NCBI GenBank assembly: GCA_016717165.1
Contig: JADKGA010000002.1
Location: 1,364,001-1,428,000 of the forward strand
Direction: 5' to 3'
DNA: 64,000 bases
Source: Candidatus Lutibacillus vidarii
GTDB lineage: Bacteria; Actinomycetota; Actinomycetes; Actinomycetales; Dermatophilaceae
Shown: one piece after another, positions 1-7,449 of the stretch
Position numbering within the stretch: the first letter of the stretch is position 1
Layout: every line of letters starts with the position of its first letter
Translations under genes and position numbers: made by a program
Notes under the pieces: model-generated
What the model was told of the DNA's origin: nothing
The model's database searches: none
What the model saw: the letters and a program-made list of their open reading frames with translations, nothing else

Positions 1-245
1 CAGGTCGACGAGCGGCCCGAGCTGCGGGCCATGATGCCGTCGATGGTGTCCGAGAAGGCGAAGAAGACCACGACCAGCGTCCCCACGAGGAACTGGCCGC
101 GCGGGTAGAAGACCAGCGCGCCCGCGCAGACCCCGATGGTCCCGACGATCGTCACGATGTCGGGACTGATGCCCAGGGCGTTGAAGACCCGCGCCAGCGG
201 AGTGAGCAGAGTCGTGACCGTGGCGCGAAGGAGGCGGTTGAGCAT
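1..245 (-). CDS. pgsA: Phosphatidylinositol phosphate synthase, 5' part (CDP-alcohol phosphatidyltransferase)
   Basis: The first 81 residues are present; the rest lies beyond the window edge. The family joins CDP-diacylglycerol to inositol 1-phosphate in the plasma membrane, the committed step of phosphatidylinositol synthesis in actinobacteria. The signature D-x2-D-G-x2-A-R is visible as D66, D69, G70, A73, R74, preceded by a hydrophobic stretch at about residues 36-63. The ATG start has GGGAGG a few bases upstream. It lies 39 bases after the HIT gene on the same strand, the order known from mycobacteria (thrS, HIT, pgsA). The substrate (inositol phosphate rather than glycerol phosphate) is inferred mainly from this context. 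Confidence 0.85.
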   Translation of the reverse strand, partial: MLNRLLRATVTTLLTPLARVFNALGISPDIVTIVGTIGVCAGALVFYPRGQFLVGTLVVVFFAFSDTIDGIMARSSGRSST

Positions 246-284
246 GGTGCCTCCCAGCGTAGTGGCGAAGCTGCGGTATGCCGG

Positions 285-824
285 TCAGGCGCTCGGCCAG
301 GCGGCTGCGAGGCGTTGGCGGGTGTCGTCGAGCAGCACCGGCAGGGCCTTGGTCTGTCCGACGATGGGGAGGAAGTTCATGTCGCCGCGCCACCGCGGAA
401 CCACGTGCTGATGCAGGTGCGCCGCGATGCCGGCCCCGGCGATATCACCTTGGTTCATCCCGAGGTTGAAGCCCTGCGGGGCGGAGGCGGTGTGGAGCGC
501 CTGGACCGCCTGCTTGGTCAACGCCGTGAACTCGGTCGTCTCCTCGTCGGTGAGGTCGACATACGCCGAGACATGCCGGTACGGGCAGACGAGCACGTGC
601 CCGGGGTTGTACGGGAAGAGGTTGAGCACGACGTAACAGTGCTCACCGCGGCGGACGATAAGCCCCTCGGCGTCCTCGCGGGTGGGAGCGGTGCAGAAGG
701 GGCACGAGTCCCCGGGGTCGCCGGGGGGCTTGGCGCCCTCGATATAGGCCAGACGGTGCGGGGTCCAGAGCCGTCCGAAGCCGTCCGCAACGCCGGCCAG
801 GTCGTCCGCGCGTTCCGTGGTCAC
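285..824 (-). CDS. HIT-family protein, probable Ap4A phosphorylase/hydrolase
   Basis: This 179-residue protein carries the histidine triad H136-L-H138-Q-H140-V-V, the nucleotide-binding and catalytic signature of the HIT superfamily, and a CPFC pair at 41-44 as in the mycobacterial homologue Rv2613c. Members split dinucleoside polyphosphates such as Ap4A. The start is GTG at 824 with no Shine-Dalgarno. A TAGGAT box six bases upstream suggests a leaderless message, so the gene probably no longer depends on read-through from thrS, from which it is separated by about 1.4 kb of inserted sequence. pgsA follows on the same strand. Confidence 0.88.
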   Translation of the reverse strand: MTTERADDLAGVADGFGRLWTPHRLAYIEGAKPPGDPGDSCPFCTAPTREDAEGLIVRRGEHCYVVLNLFPYNPGHVLVCPYRHVSAYVDLTDEETTEFTALTKQAVQALHTASAPQGFNLGMNQGDIAGAGIAAHLHQHVVPRWRGDMNFLPIVGQTKALPVLLDDTRQRLAAAWPSA

Positions 825-830
825 GGCCCG

Positions 831-836
831 ATCCTA
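831..836 (-). promoter_or_regulatory. -10 box of HIT gene (leaderless)
   Basis: TAGGAT on the minus strand, followed by six bases and then the GTG start. No ribosome-binding site is present. The spacing fits a transcript starting at or next to the start codon. Confidence 0.5.
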
Positions 837-874
837 GTGCGCGGCGTGTTGGTGCCCAGCGGCCTGGTGACCGT

Positions 875-924
875 GCGTTGGTCGACGGCCGCACCGGCAT
901 ACCGGACAAATCGCCGACCAACGC
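875..924. repeat. 50-bp hairpin repeat, copy A
   Basis: Arms GCGTTGGTCG and CGACCAACGC are perfect inverted copies around a 30-base interior containing CCGGCATACCGGACAAATCGC-type sequence (reverse orientation to copies D and E). It lies about 40 bases upstream of the HIT promoter. Confidence 0.85.
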
Positions 925-979
925 GTGGCGGGCCACCACCGGGCCACCCCCCCCCGGCCCGGGGGGGGGCCGGGGGGGG

Positions 980-1102
<123 letters not shown>

Positions 1103-1159
1103 GTGCCCCTCGACACCCCACCGTGTCGACACCTCAACGGTTCGGCCGTGTCGAGCGGA

Positions 1160-1202
1160 TCGTCCACAGCCGTGTCCCGGTTCGTCACGTCGTCCACAGC
1201 CG
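1160..1202. repeat. Pair of 13-base direct repeats upstream of the DUF559-type gene
   Basis: TCGTCCACAGCCG occurs at 1160-1172 and 1190-1202, exactly 30 bases (about three helical turns) apart and 49 bases before the assigned ATG. This could be a binding site for a dimeric regulator or a remnant of duplicated coding sequence. Confidence 0.5.
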
Positions 1203-1250
1203 CGCCCGCCTCAGTGGCGGACCGCCGTTCGGGCGCCGAACCTCGACGGT

Positions 1251-2066
1251 ATGCCGACCAGCCCCCGACACGAGGACCTCGCTGCCCTGGCGCGGCGGCA
1301 TACGGCCGTGGTGGCGTACCGGTCCGCCGCCCAGCACTGGGGCTGGGCGCTGCTGTTCGAGCCGACGCGGCCGCAGCTCGTCGTCCCCCGAAACCGGCGC
1401 ATTTCGGAGAGCGCGCGCTCCCGGTTGGCGGTGTCGTGGCGAGCGCTCAACCCCTCCGACGTCGTCGACGGCTGGGTCACCTCGCCGGCGCGGACAGTCC
1501 TCGACTGCGCCACCGCGCTCCCGTTCGGCGAGGCGCTGGCCGTGGCAGACTCCGCGCTGCGCTCGGGGTCGGTCAGCCACAGGGCACTGCTGGCGCTCGC
1601 CGCACACCATCCGGCGCGCGGCCGGGCTCGGGTGGGCCGGGTGGTCCGGCACGCGAGCGCTGCCGCCGCGAACCCGTTCGAGTCCGCGCTGCGCGCGATC
1701 GCGCTCGGGGTGCCCGGTCTGCTCCCCCAGCCCCAGCTGACGATCAGGGAGAACGGTCGCTTCCTCGGCCGCGTCGACCTCGGCGACCGTGCGCTGCGCC
1801 TGGCCATCGAGGCGGACAGTTTCGCGTTCCATGGCGAGTCCTGGATGCTCACCCGCGATGCCCGCCGGTATGACGACCTCGTCGCCGCCGACTGGCTGGT
1901 GCTCCGGTTCGCGTGGGAGCACGTCGTCCTGCGCCAGCATTGGGTGTCAACGGTGCTCTCTGACGCCGTGGCGCTGCGCCGTGTGCAGCTCGGCGTGCGT
2001 TGGTCGACGGTCGCAGCGGCATACCGGACAAATCGCCGACCAACGCACGCTGACCGCGCAGGGTGA
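1251..2066 (+). CDS. DUF559-like protein (AbiEi/VSR-type nuclease fold), N-terminally short
   Basis: The C-terminal half matches the actinobacterial DUF559 pattern. It shows a NPFESALR helix, a G-R-V-D-L-G strand, an A-I-E-A-D strand and the R-D-A-R-R-Y-D-x-L-V...V-L-R-F-A-W block, a PD-(D/E)xK-like nuclease arrangement often seen in AbiEi-related proteins. About 30 residues precede the first conserved block, where relatives usually carry a 50-80 residue winged-helix region, so the N-terminus looks truncated. No Shine-Dalgarno supports the ATG at 1251. The last 23 or so residues are encoded by hairpin copy C, so the original C-terminus was probably replaced. Function is unknown; it may be a decaying gene. 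Confidence 0.55.
   Translation: MPTSPRHEDLAALARRHTAVVAYRSAAQHWGWALLFEPTRPQLVVPRNRRISESARSRLAVSWRALNPSDVVDGWVTSPARTVLDCATALPFGEALAVADSALRSGSVSHRALLALAAHHPARGRARVGRVVRHASAAAANPFESALRAIALGVPGLLPQPQLTIRENGRFLGRVDLGDRALRLAIEADSFAFHGESWMLTRDARRYDDLVAADWLVLRFAWEHVVLRQHWVSTVLSDAVALRRVQLGVRWSTVAAAYRTNRRPTHADRAG
1997..2046. repeat. 50-bp hairpin repeat, copy C
   Basis: Perfect 10-base arms, extendable to CGTGCGTTGGTCG against CGACCAACGCACG, with the same interior as copy A. It sits inside the reading frame of the DUF559-type gene and supplies its C-terminal residues. Confidence 0.85.
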
Positions 2067-2101
2067 CCACCTCGACACCGCGGCTTCTCATCACCGCTGG
2101 G

Positions 2102-2167
2102 TCTCGACCGCAGCCTCTCGACCGCAGCGTCTCGACGCCGACTCCCGACGCCGACTCTCGACGCCCC
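2102..2167. repeat. Short degenerate tandem repeat (13-14 bp, about five units)
   Basis: Successive units TCTCGACCGCAGCC, TCTCGACCGCAGCG, TCTCGACGCCGAC, TCCCGACGCCGAC and TCTCGACGCCCC fill the gap between the convergent DUF559-type gene and thrS. No coding role is evident. Confidence 0.6.
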
Positions 2168-2181
2168 CTCCGGGGCCGACC

Positions 2182-4161
2182 TCAGACCTGGCGGCGCTCC
2201 CGGATCGCGGCGAGGATCTCCGCGGCCGCGTCCGCCACCGGCACCCCGTTCTTCTGCGAGCCGTCCCGGTACCTGAAGGACACCGCACCGGCCGCCCGGT
2301 CGTCCTCCCCCGCGATGAGCACGTAGGGCACCTTGGACTTGCTGGCGTTGCGGATCTTCTTGGGGAAGCGGTCGTCCGATGCGTCCAGCTCGACCCGGAC
2401 GCCCTGGGCCGCCAACCCGCCAAGCACGCCGCTGAGGTACTCGTGGTACTCCTCCGCAACGGGCACCCCGAGCACCTGCACCGGCGAAAGCCACACCGGG
2501 AAGGCGCCGGCGTAATGCTCGGTGAGCACCCCGATGAACCGCTCGATCGACCCGAACTTCGCCGAGTGGATCATCACCGGCTGCTGACGCGAGCCGTCCG
2601 CCGCCTGGTACTCCAGTCCGAAGCCAGCCGGCTGGTTGAAGTCGTACTGGATCGTGGAGAGCTGCCAGGTCCGGCCGATGGCGTCCTTGGCCTGCACCGA
2701 GACCTTGGGGCCGTAAAAAGCGGCACCACCCGGGTCGGGCACGAGGTCAAGGCCGGTCTCCCGGCATGCCTCGTCGAGCACCCGCGTGGCCTCGACCCAG
2801 TCCTCGTCGGACCCGACGAACTTGTCCGGCTTGGAGTCGTCACGCGTGGACAGCTCGAGGTAGAAGTCGGACAGCCCGAAGTCCCGCAGCAGGGACAGGA
2901 CGAAGCCCAGCAGGTGCTTGATCTCCGCGCCGGCCTGCTCCTTGGTGACATACGAGTGCGAGTCGTCCTGGGCGAACCCACGAACGCGCGTCAGCCCGTG
3001 CATGACCCCGGACTTTTCGTACCGGTAAACGTGCCCGAACTCGAACAGCCGCATCGGCAGGTCGCGGTAGGACCGCCCACGCGACCGGTAGATGAGGTTG
3101 TGCATTGGGCAGTTCATCGCCTTGAGGTAGTAGTCCGACCCCTCCATCTGCATGGGCGGGAACATCGTGTCGGCGTAGTACGGCAGGTGACCGGAGGTGT
3201 GGAAGAGCCCTTCCTTGGTGATGTGCGGCGTGCCGACGTAGAGGAAGCCCTCCTCGATGTGGCGCCGACGGACGTAGTCCTCCATCTCCCGCTTGAGCAC
3301 CCCGCCCTTGGGGTGGAAGACCGGCAGCCCGGAGCCGATCTCGTCGGGGAAGGAGAACAGGTCCAGCTCCACGCCGAGCTTGCGGTGGTCGCGCTTCTCC
3401 GCCTCGGTCAGCCGGTGCAGGTATGCCGTGAGGTCGTCCTTGGTCGGCCACGCCGTCCCGTAGACCCGCTGCAGCTGCTGGTTGGCCTGGTCGCCGCGCC
3501 AGTATGCCGCACTGCTGCGCATCACCTTGAAGGCGTTGCCGAGCAGCTTCGTCGACGGGATGTGCGGGCCACGGCACAGGTCGCCCCAAGCCCGCGACCC
3601 GTCGCGGCGAACGTTGTCGTAGATCGTCAGCTGTGCGCCGCCAACTTCGACGCCGGCGCCTTCAGCCGCGTCCTCGGCCGACCCGCCCTTGAGCCCGATG
3701 AGCTCGCACTTGAACGGCTCGTGGGCCAGCTCGGCCAGCGCGGCCTCGTCGCTCACCTCGCGGCGCACGAAGGTCTGGCCCTCGTTGATGATCCGCTGCA
3801 TGACCTTCTCGAGCTCTTTGAGGTCATCGGGGGTGAACGGCGTCGCGACGTCGAAGTCGTAGTAGAAGCCATCCCGGATCGGCGGCCCGATCCCGAGCTT
3901 GGCGTCGGGGTTGACCTGCTGCACGGCCTGGGCCAGGACATGCGCGCACGAATGCCGCAGGACCTGCAGACCCTCGGGCTCGTCGATGCGCACCGGCTCG
4001 ACGATGTCACCATCGGCCAGAACGTGGGCCAGGTCGCGCAGCTCACCGTTGACGCGCGCGACGACGATCGTGCGGTCAGCTCCGAAGAGGTCGGCCGCCG
4101 TAGTGTGCTCCGCGACCGATCGCTCGCTTCCGGCGACGTGGACGAGGATGGCGGCAGGCAC
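2182..4161 (-). CDS. thrS: Threonyl-tRNA synthetase
   Basis: At 659 residues this has the normal ThrRS length and domain order: TGS domain (about 1-60), editing domain with H70-S-C-A-H74 and C196...H200, class II catalytic core with C351 in MNCPMHN and H402 in DDSHSYV (expected zinc ligands), and a C-terminal anticodon-binding domain. It charges tRNA-Thr in the cytoplasm. The frame stays open upstream, but the GTG at 4161 is chosen because AAGGAG lies seven bases before it and the protein then starts with the usual TGS strand. In relatives the HIT gene follows directly; here an inserted segment separates them. Confidence 0.96.
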   Translation of the reverse strand: MPAAILVHVAGSERSVAEHTTAADLFGADRTIVVARVNGELRDLAHVLADGDIVEPVRIDEPEGLQVLRHSCAHVLAQAVQQVNPDAKLGIGPPIRDGFYYDFDVATPFTPDDLKELEKVMQRIINEGQTFVRREVSDEAALAELAHEPFKCELIGLKGGSAEDAAEGAGVEVGGAQLTIYDNVRRDGSRAWGDLCRGPHIPSTKLLGNAFKVMRSSAAYWRGDQANQQLQRVYGTAWPTKDDLTAYLHRLTEAEKRDHRKLGVELDLFSFPDEIGSGLPVFHPKGGVLKREMEDYVRRRHIEEGFLYVGTPHITKEGLFHTSGHLPYYADTMFPPMQMEGSDYYLKAMNCPMHNLIYRSRGRSYRDLPMRLFEFGHVYRYEKSGVMHGLTRVRGFAQDDSHSYVTKEQAGAEIKHLLGFVLSLLRDFGLSDFYLELSTRDDSKPDKFVGSDEDWVEATRVLDEACRETGLDLVPDPGGAAFYGPKVSVQAKDAIGRTWQLSTIQYDFNQPAGFGLEYQAADGSRQQPVMIHSAKFGSIERFIGVLTEHYAGAFPVWLSPVQVLGVPVAEEYHEYLSGVLGGLAAQGVRVELDASDDRFPKKIRNASKSKVPYVLIAGEDDRAAGAVSFRYRDGSQKNGVPVADAAAEILAAIRERRQV

Positions 4162-4224
4162 GGTGGTTCTCCTTGGGAGAGCGGGTGGGGAACTGCGGGT
4201 GGTCGCGGCGCCGGCACCGAGCTC

Positions 4225-4245
4225 GGTATGCCGACCCGCCCCCGA
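4225..4245. repeat. 21-bp sequence shared with the DUF559-type gene start
   Basis: GGTATGCCGACCCGCCCCCGA here differs at one base from positions 1248-1268, which span the assigned ATG of the DUF559-type gene. The two copies flank the thrS/DUF559 convergent pair and may be relics of the same inserted element. Confidence 0.45.
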
Positions 4246-4302
4246 TGCTACCCAGGGCACGCGGGCCGCCGCGCCCGAGTTAGCGGTGGCCCATGTCGAT
4301 GG

Positions 4303-4656
4303 TCAGTGGCTCGGCTCCCCCGCACCGACGCTGTCACCGGTACGGATCGAGCCGGGCTCGGCGACGACGGCATACACCAGACCGCACCGGGCGTTCCGCT
4401 CGACGAGCTCCAGAGCCACCTCCCCGACGAGCATCCGGTGCCCGATGAGCTCGTCCAGCTCGGCCGGCGTGAGCTCGACGACGAGGTTGGCCCGAGGTGC
4501 GCTCGCGGCGTAGACGTCGGCGGTGACGATCGAGATCGGGGCGCCCCGGTGCCGGTCGCCGTCGAGCCCAGCCTCGGTGACGACGGCGGGCGAGAGGGCC
4601 CGGCCGGGCTCGCCTGGCACCGGGTAGACGTAGATGGCGCTCACCGTCCCAGTCAT
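4303..4656 (-). CDS. Small MOSC-domain-like protein
   Basis: This 117-residue protein shows the MOSC pattern: an initial V-x-x-I-Y-V-Y-P-x-x-G-E strand and loop, a G-L-x-G-D-R-H turn, a strand reading S-I-V-T, and a final I-R-x-G-D turn. MOSC domains bind molybdopterin or sulfur carriers. Family assignment is by pattern only; a conserved cysteine (C in N-A-R-C-G) is present near the C-terminus. The ATG at 4656 lies seven bases after a TAGGCT box, which supports this start over upstream ones. The nearby molybdenum hydroxylase locus could share its cofactor chemistry, but the gene is separately transcribed. Confidence 0.6.
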   Translation of the reverse strand: MTGTVSAIYVYPVPGEPGRALSPAVVTEAGLDGDRHRGAPISIVTADVYAASAPRANLVVELTPAELDELIGHRMLVGEVALELVERNARCGLVYAVVAEPGSIRTGDSVGAGEPSH

Positions 4657-4663
4657 GCGCGGC

Positions 4664-4669
4664 AGCCTA
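4664..4669 (-). promoter_or_regulatory. -10 box of MOSC gene (leaderless)
   Basis: TAGGCT on the minus strand, seven bases before the ATG, with no ribosome-binding site between. Confidence 0.45.
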
Positions 4670-4709
4670 ACCGCCGACCGGGGATGACGCACCGATGTTG
4701 AGCCCCATC

Positions 4710-4767
4710 GCCACGGTTGTTCGCTCTCGCCACCGTTACACCCGGGGCATCCCAGAACAACCATGGC
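4710..4767. repeat. 58-bp hairpin with GGTTGTTC arms
   Basis: Arms GCCACGGTTGTTC and GAACAACCATGGC pair with one mismatch. On the minus strand the interior reads GGGATGCCCCGGGTGTAACG, which loosely resembles the core of the 62006-62076 hairpin. Whether it belongs to the same class is uncertain. Confidence 0.5.
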
Positions 4768-4788
4768 GCCCACCGCGGTGCACTCGTT

Positions 4789-4881
4789 GCGTGGATGTGG
4801 AGGTGGGCCCCACCACACCCCGCAATGAGTGAAGGGACCCGCGATCGCGGGTCCCTTCACTCATAGGCGTGGATGTGGAGG
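4789..4881. repeat. 15-bp direct repeat of the tRNA-Val 3' end (att-like)
   Basis: GCGTGGATGTGGAGG occurs at 4867-4881, where it is the 3' end of tRNA-Val and the bases just downstream, and again at 4789-4803, 78 bases away. A tRNA 3' end duplicated on its downstream side is what integrase-mediated insertion leaves. The interval holds only the terminator palindrome, and no integrase is nearby. Confidence 0.45.
4825..4864 (-). terminator. Perfect 40-bp palindrome, terminator of tRNA-Val(CAC)
   Basis: Twenty bases are followed by their exact reverse complement (half-site ATGAGTGAAGGGACCCGCGA). It starts six bases past the tRNA 3' end on the transcribed strand. There is no T tract, as is usual in high-GC actinobacteria. 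Confidence 0.75.
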
Positions 4882-4943
4882 GACTCGAACCCCCGACCTC
4901 TCGCGTGTGAAGCGAACGCTCTAACCAACTGAGCTACACATCC
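4870..4943 (-). tRNA. tRNA-Val (anticodon CAC)
   Basis: The acceptor stem GGATGTG/CACATCC with discriminator A, a D-loop with AGCTCAGTTGGTTAGAGC, an anticodon loop TTCACAC and a T-arm with GGTTCGAGTCC fold into a standard cloverleaf. The 3' CCA is not encoded (sequence continues ACGCC). Confidence 0.96.
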
Positions 4944-5042
4944 GGGTGGCCACCGTGCGAGGCGACCGAGGCCACACAATAGCGCTCCGCGCGGTGGCCC
5001 CCATAATCAGCGACCGCCCCGCCAGAGGGGCGCCCGGCAGGC

Positions 5043-5522
5043 TCAATGAGTGCCAGGCAGCAGGTGCAGCGGCTGCTCGACCGGGTCGGGCAGCCAGGTG
5101 GGCACGCCGGCGATGATGAACAGCCCCCAGAAGACGAGTCCGACCAGGGCCATCGTCGCCAGCGCCACACCCACCTTGACGTACCACGCCTGCGCGAGGA
5201 CCCAGGTGTTCCACCGGGACAGCACCCCCTTGCCCCACTCGAGCAGCTGCTGGGCCTTCTCGAACTCCGAGGCCCAGATGGCGATCCCGAGGAAGACGAT
5301 CGCCCAGCCGGGTCCGGGCAAGGGCACCAGGGCCAGGCCCACGAGAACGATGACCAGGCCGACGCCGAAGACGGCGAGCCGGTAGAGCCGCCGCGACGCG
5401 GGCCGGGACTTGATCCGGGCTCGCCAGGCCCACCGGTCCTCGGCCGCGTCGATCAGCAGGTTCGGGTCGGAGTAGTCCTCGGGCTCGCGCCGTGCGTCCT
5501 CGGCGCGTCCAGCGGCGTTCAT
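5043..5522 (-). CDS. PGPGW-motif membrane protein (TIGR02611-like)
   Basis: This 159-residue protein contains the P-L-P-G-P-G-W motif that names the family, inside or next to the first of two hydrophobic segments (about residues 52-85), with a second pair near 118-145. The N-terminal 45 residues are charged and probably cytoplasmic. The family is common in actinobacteria and has no settled function. The ATG overlaps the stop of the upstream lyase gene as ATGA, so the three genes pabB, pabC and this one are probably translationally coupled. Confidence 0.75.
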   Translation of the reverse strand: MNAAGRAEDARREPEDYSDPNLLIDAAEDRWAWRARIKSRPASRRLYRLAVFGVGLVIVLVGLALVPLPGPGWAIVFLGIAIWASEFEKAQQLLEWGKGVLSRWNTWVLAQAWYVKVGVALATMALVGLVFWGLFIIAGVPTWLPDPVEQPLHLLPGTH

Positions 5523-6367
5523 GGGTCCACCTGCTCGGCGGCCCGTCGGGCGAACAGCGCCCGCAGCGCGGTGGTCACCGGCCCGACCGGGAGGGAGCGA
5601 CCGTCGACCGAGGTCGCCGGCAGGACGTCGCGCGTCGACGAGGTGACAAAGACCTCGTCGGCCGTCGCCAGATCGGCCAGGGGCACACGGACCTCGCGCA
5701 CCTCGACCCCAGCCGTACGCCCCCACTCCCGGCCCCACTCCAGGACCAGCTCGCGGGTCACCCCGAGGAGCGGCCCGGCCTGCGCGGGCGGCGTCGACAG
5801 CACCCCGTCGCGGACGACGAAGACATTCGAGCCGGTCCCTTCGCACAGGTCGCCGGCGGTGTTGGCGAAGACCGCCTCGTCCGCACCGCGCTCCTTCGCG
5901 TAGGCCAAGGCGATGACATTCTCGGCATATGACGTCGTCTTCACCCCGGTCGTGGCGGACCGTTCGTTCCGGGTCCACGGCACGGTGACCAGGGTGCAGG
6001 ATGGGCCGGGGCGAGGCGACGGGCCGGCGGTGACGACATACGTGAGCGCTCCGGTGAGCCGGTCCGAACCCAGCGGGCCGCGCCCACCGGTGACGGTGTA
6101 GCGCAGCCGCCCGAACTCCAGAGGTGAGCGCAGGACCGCCTCGATCCCCGCGTCGATGACGGCAAAGTCCGCGGCGGGCAGCCCCATGCCGGCCAGGGAT
6201 CGCTGCAGGCGCGCAGCGTGCCGACGCCGCGCGAAGGGCACCCCGTCGACCACCTTGAGGGTCTCGAAGACCCCGTCGCCGACGGTGAGACCGTGGTCGA
6301 CCGCGCTGATCGAGGCGGCCGCCGGGTCGACGAGCCGCCCGTCGACCCAGACCTGAACCCCTGTCAT
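5519..6367 (-). CDS. pabC: Class IV aminotransferase, probable aminodeoxychorismate lyase
   Basis: This 282-residue, fold-type IV PLP enzyme shows the early D-H-G-L-x-x-G-D-G-V-F-E block, the K-T-x-S-Y segment with the PLP lysine (V-K-T-T-S-Y) and the C-E-G-T-G-S-N-V-F block. With the adjacent chorismate enzyme it should release pyruvate from aminodeoxychorismate to give 4-aminobenzoate for folate. D-amino-acid or branched-chain aminotransferase activity cannot be excluded from sequence alone. The ATG at 6367 has GAGGAGG upstream and overlaps the pabB stop (ATGA). Confidence 0.82.
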   Translation of the reverse strand: MTGVQVWVDGRLVDPAAASISAVDHGLTVGDGVFETLKVVDGVPFARRRHAARLQRSLAGMGLPAADFAVIDAGIEAVLRSPLEFGRLRYTVTGGRGPLGSDRLTGALTYVVTAGPSPRPGPSCTLVTVPWTRNERSATTGVKTTSYAENVIALAYAKERGADEAVFANTAGDLCEGTGSNVFVVRDGVLSTPPAQAGPLLGVTRELVLEWGREWGRTAGVEVREVRVPLADLATADEVFVTSSTRDVLPATSVDGRSLPVGPVTTALRALFARRAAEQVDP

Positions 6368-7437
6368 CGGTCCTCCTCGTACGGTCGGCCGGTGAGGCCG
6401 ACGAGCCGGGCCGCCTTCAGCTCGGTCTCCCTCCACTCTGCCAGGGGGTCCGACCCCCAGGTGATCCCCGCGCCGGTGCCGAAGTGGAGCATCCGCCGGC
6501 CCGCGTCGTCCCGCTGTGCCCAGAACGTCCGGATGCCGACCGCGAGTTCCGCCCGCCGCCGGTCCGCGTCGACCCAGCCGACTGCACCGCAGTAGGGCCC
6601 GCGCGGGACCGGTTCGAGGTCGCGGATCGCCGCCAGGGCGGTGTGCTTGGGCGCACCCGAGACCGACCCGGGCGGAAAGGTGCATGCGACGATGTCGCGC
6701 CAGCGCACTCCCGGTCGGAGTCGCCCGGCGACCGTGGAGACGAGATGGTCCAGACCCGGATGCGGGTCGAGGCCGCAGAGCACCTCGACATCGACCGTGC
6801 CGGGCTCGCACACCGGTGAGAGGTCGTTGCGGACCAGGTCGGTGATCATGACGTTCTCCGCGACGTCCTTGTCGAGCATCGGCTCACCAGGACGGGAGGT
6901 CCCCTTGATCGGTCGGCTGACGATGCGCTCGCCGTCGCGTTCCAGATAGCTCTCCGGCGAGGCCGAGACCAGGTCGAGCCCGGCCGCGTCCACCCGGATC
7001 CGCGCCGCATAGGGCGCCGGGTTGCCGGCCCGGAGCACCGCGGCGAGTGCGTCGAGGTCGGCGGACTCGGGCAGCTCGTGCGAGAGGATCCGGCAGATGT
7101 TGACCTGGTAGACCGTTCCTGCGGCGACCCTGCGGCGCACCTCCTCGACCGCGTCCCGGTATGCCGCCTCGTCGATCGAGCTGCGCCACGGTCCGGGCAG
7201 GCCCGCCCAGCGTCCGGCCGAGGGCGCGACCGGTCCACGGACGACGGAGCCGAAGCGGACCGCGGTCACCGCCCCCTCGAAGGTGGCCACCACCGCCCAG
7301 AAGCCACCGCCGTCCAGGGCGTCCACGGCAGCCTCGCCGGTCCGGACGTCCTCGACACCGGTGGCGAGCGCGTCACCGAAGGCCGCGTGGTCCACCGGGG
7401 AATGGTACGGCCCGGCAAGGACTGGGCCCGCGACCAC
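6364..7437 (-). CDS. pabB: Chorismate-binding enzyme, aminodeoxychorismate synthase component I
   Basis: The 357 residues cover the chorismate-binding domain, with V-Y-Q-V-N near 110, P-E-S-Y-L, the S-R-P-I-K-G-T motif that marks PabB/TrpE enzymes, D-L-V-R-N-D, and the P-P-G-S-V-S-G-A-P-K block. The P-I-K-G-T lysine favours PabB over isochorismate synthases. The product would pass to the adjacent PabC. The start is unsure: the frame opens only at GTG 7437, whose GGAG is too close to be a good ribosome-binding site, so a later GTG may be used. It begins 12 bases after coxG, so read-through from the cox operon is possible. Confidence 0.85.
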   Translation of the reverse strand: MVAGPVLAGPYHSPVDHAAFGDALATGVEDVRTGEAAVDALDGGGFWAVVATFEGAVTAVRFGSVVRGPVAPSAGRWAGLPGPWRSSIDEAAYRDAVEEVRRRVAAGTVYQVNICRILSHELPESADLDALAAVLRAGNPAPYAARIRVDAAGLDLVSASPESYLERDGERIVSRPIKGTSRPGEPMLDKDVAENVMITDLVRNDLSPVCEPGTVDVEVLCGLDPHPGLDHLVSTVAGRLRPGVRWRDIVACTFPPGSVSGAPKHTALAAIRDLEPVPRGPYCGAVGWVDADRRRAELAVGIRTFWAQRDDAGRRMLHFGTGAGITWGSDPLAEWRETELKAARLVGLTGRPYEEDR

Positions 7438-7449
7438 CTCCGGGTGCGA

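Noticed and set aside
2102..2167. Possible CRISPR or minisatellite array
   Set aside because: Units are 13-14 bases, degenerate and without spacers; no cas genes are present. Recorded only as a short tandem repeat.
4825..4864. Palindrome as a phage or plasmid origin
   Set aside because: Its position directly after the tRNA and the fit to a hairpin terminator explain it; no replication gene or iterons are near.
5043..5978. Longer version of the PGPGW protein starting inside the lyase gene
   Set aside because: The extra N-terminal part is a shifted reading of pabC and has no conserved sequence. The ATGA overlap at 5520-5522 fits the short form.
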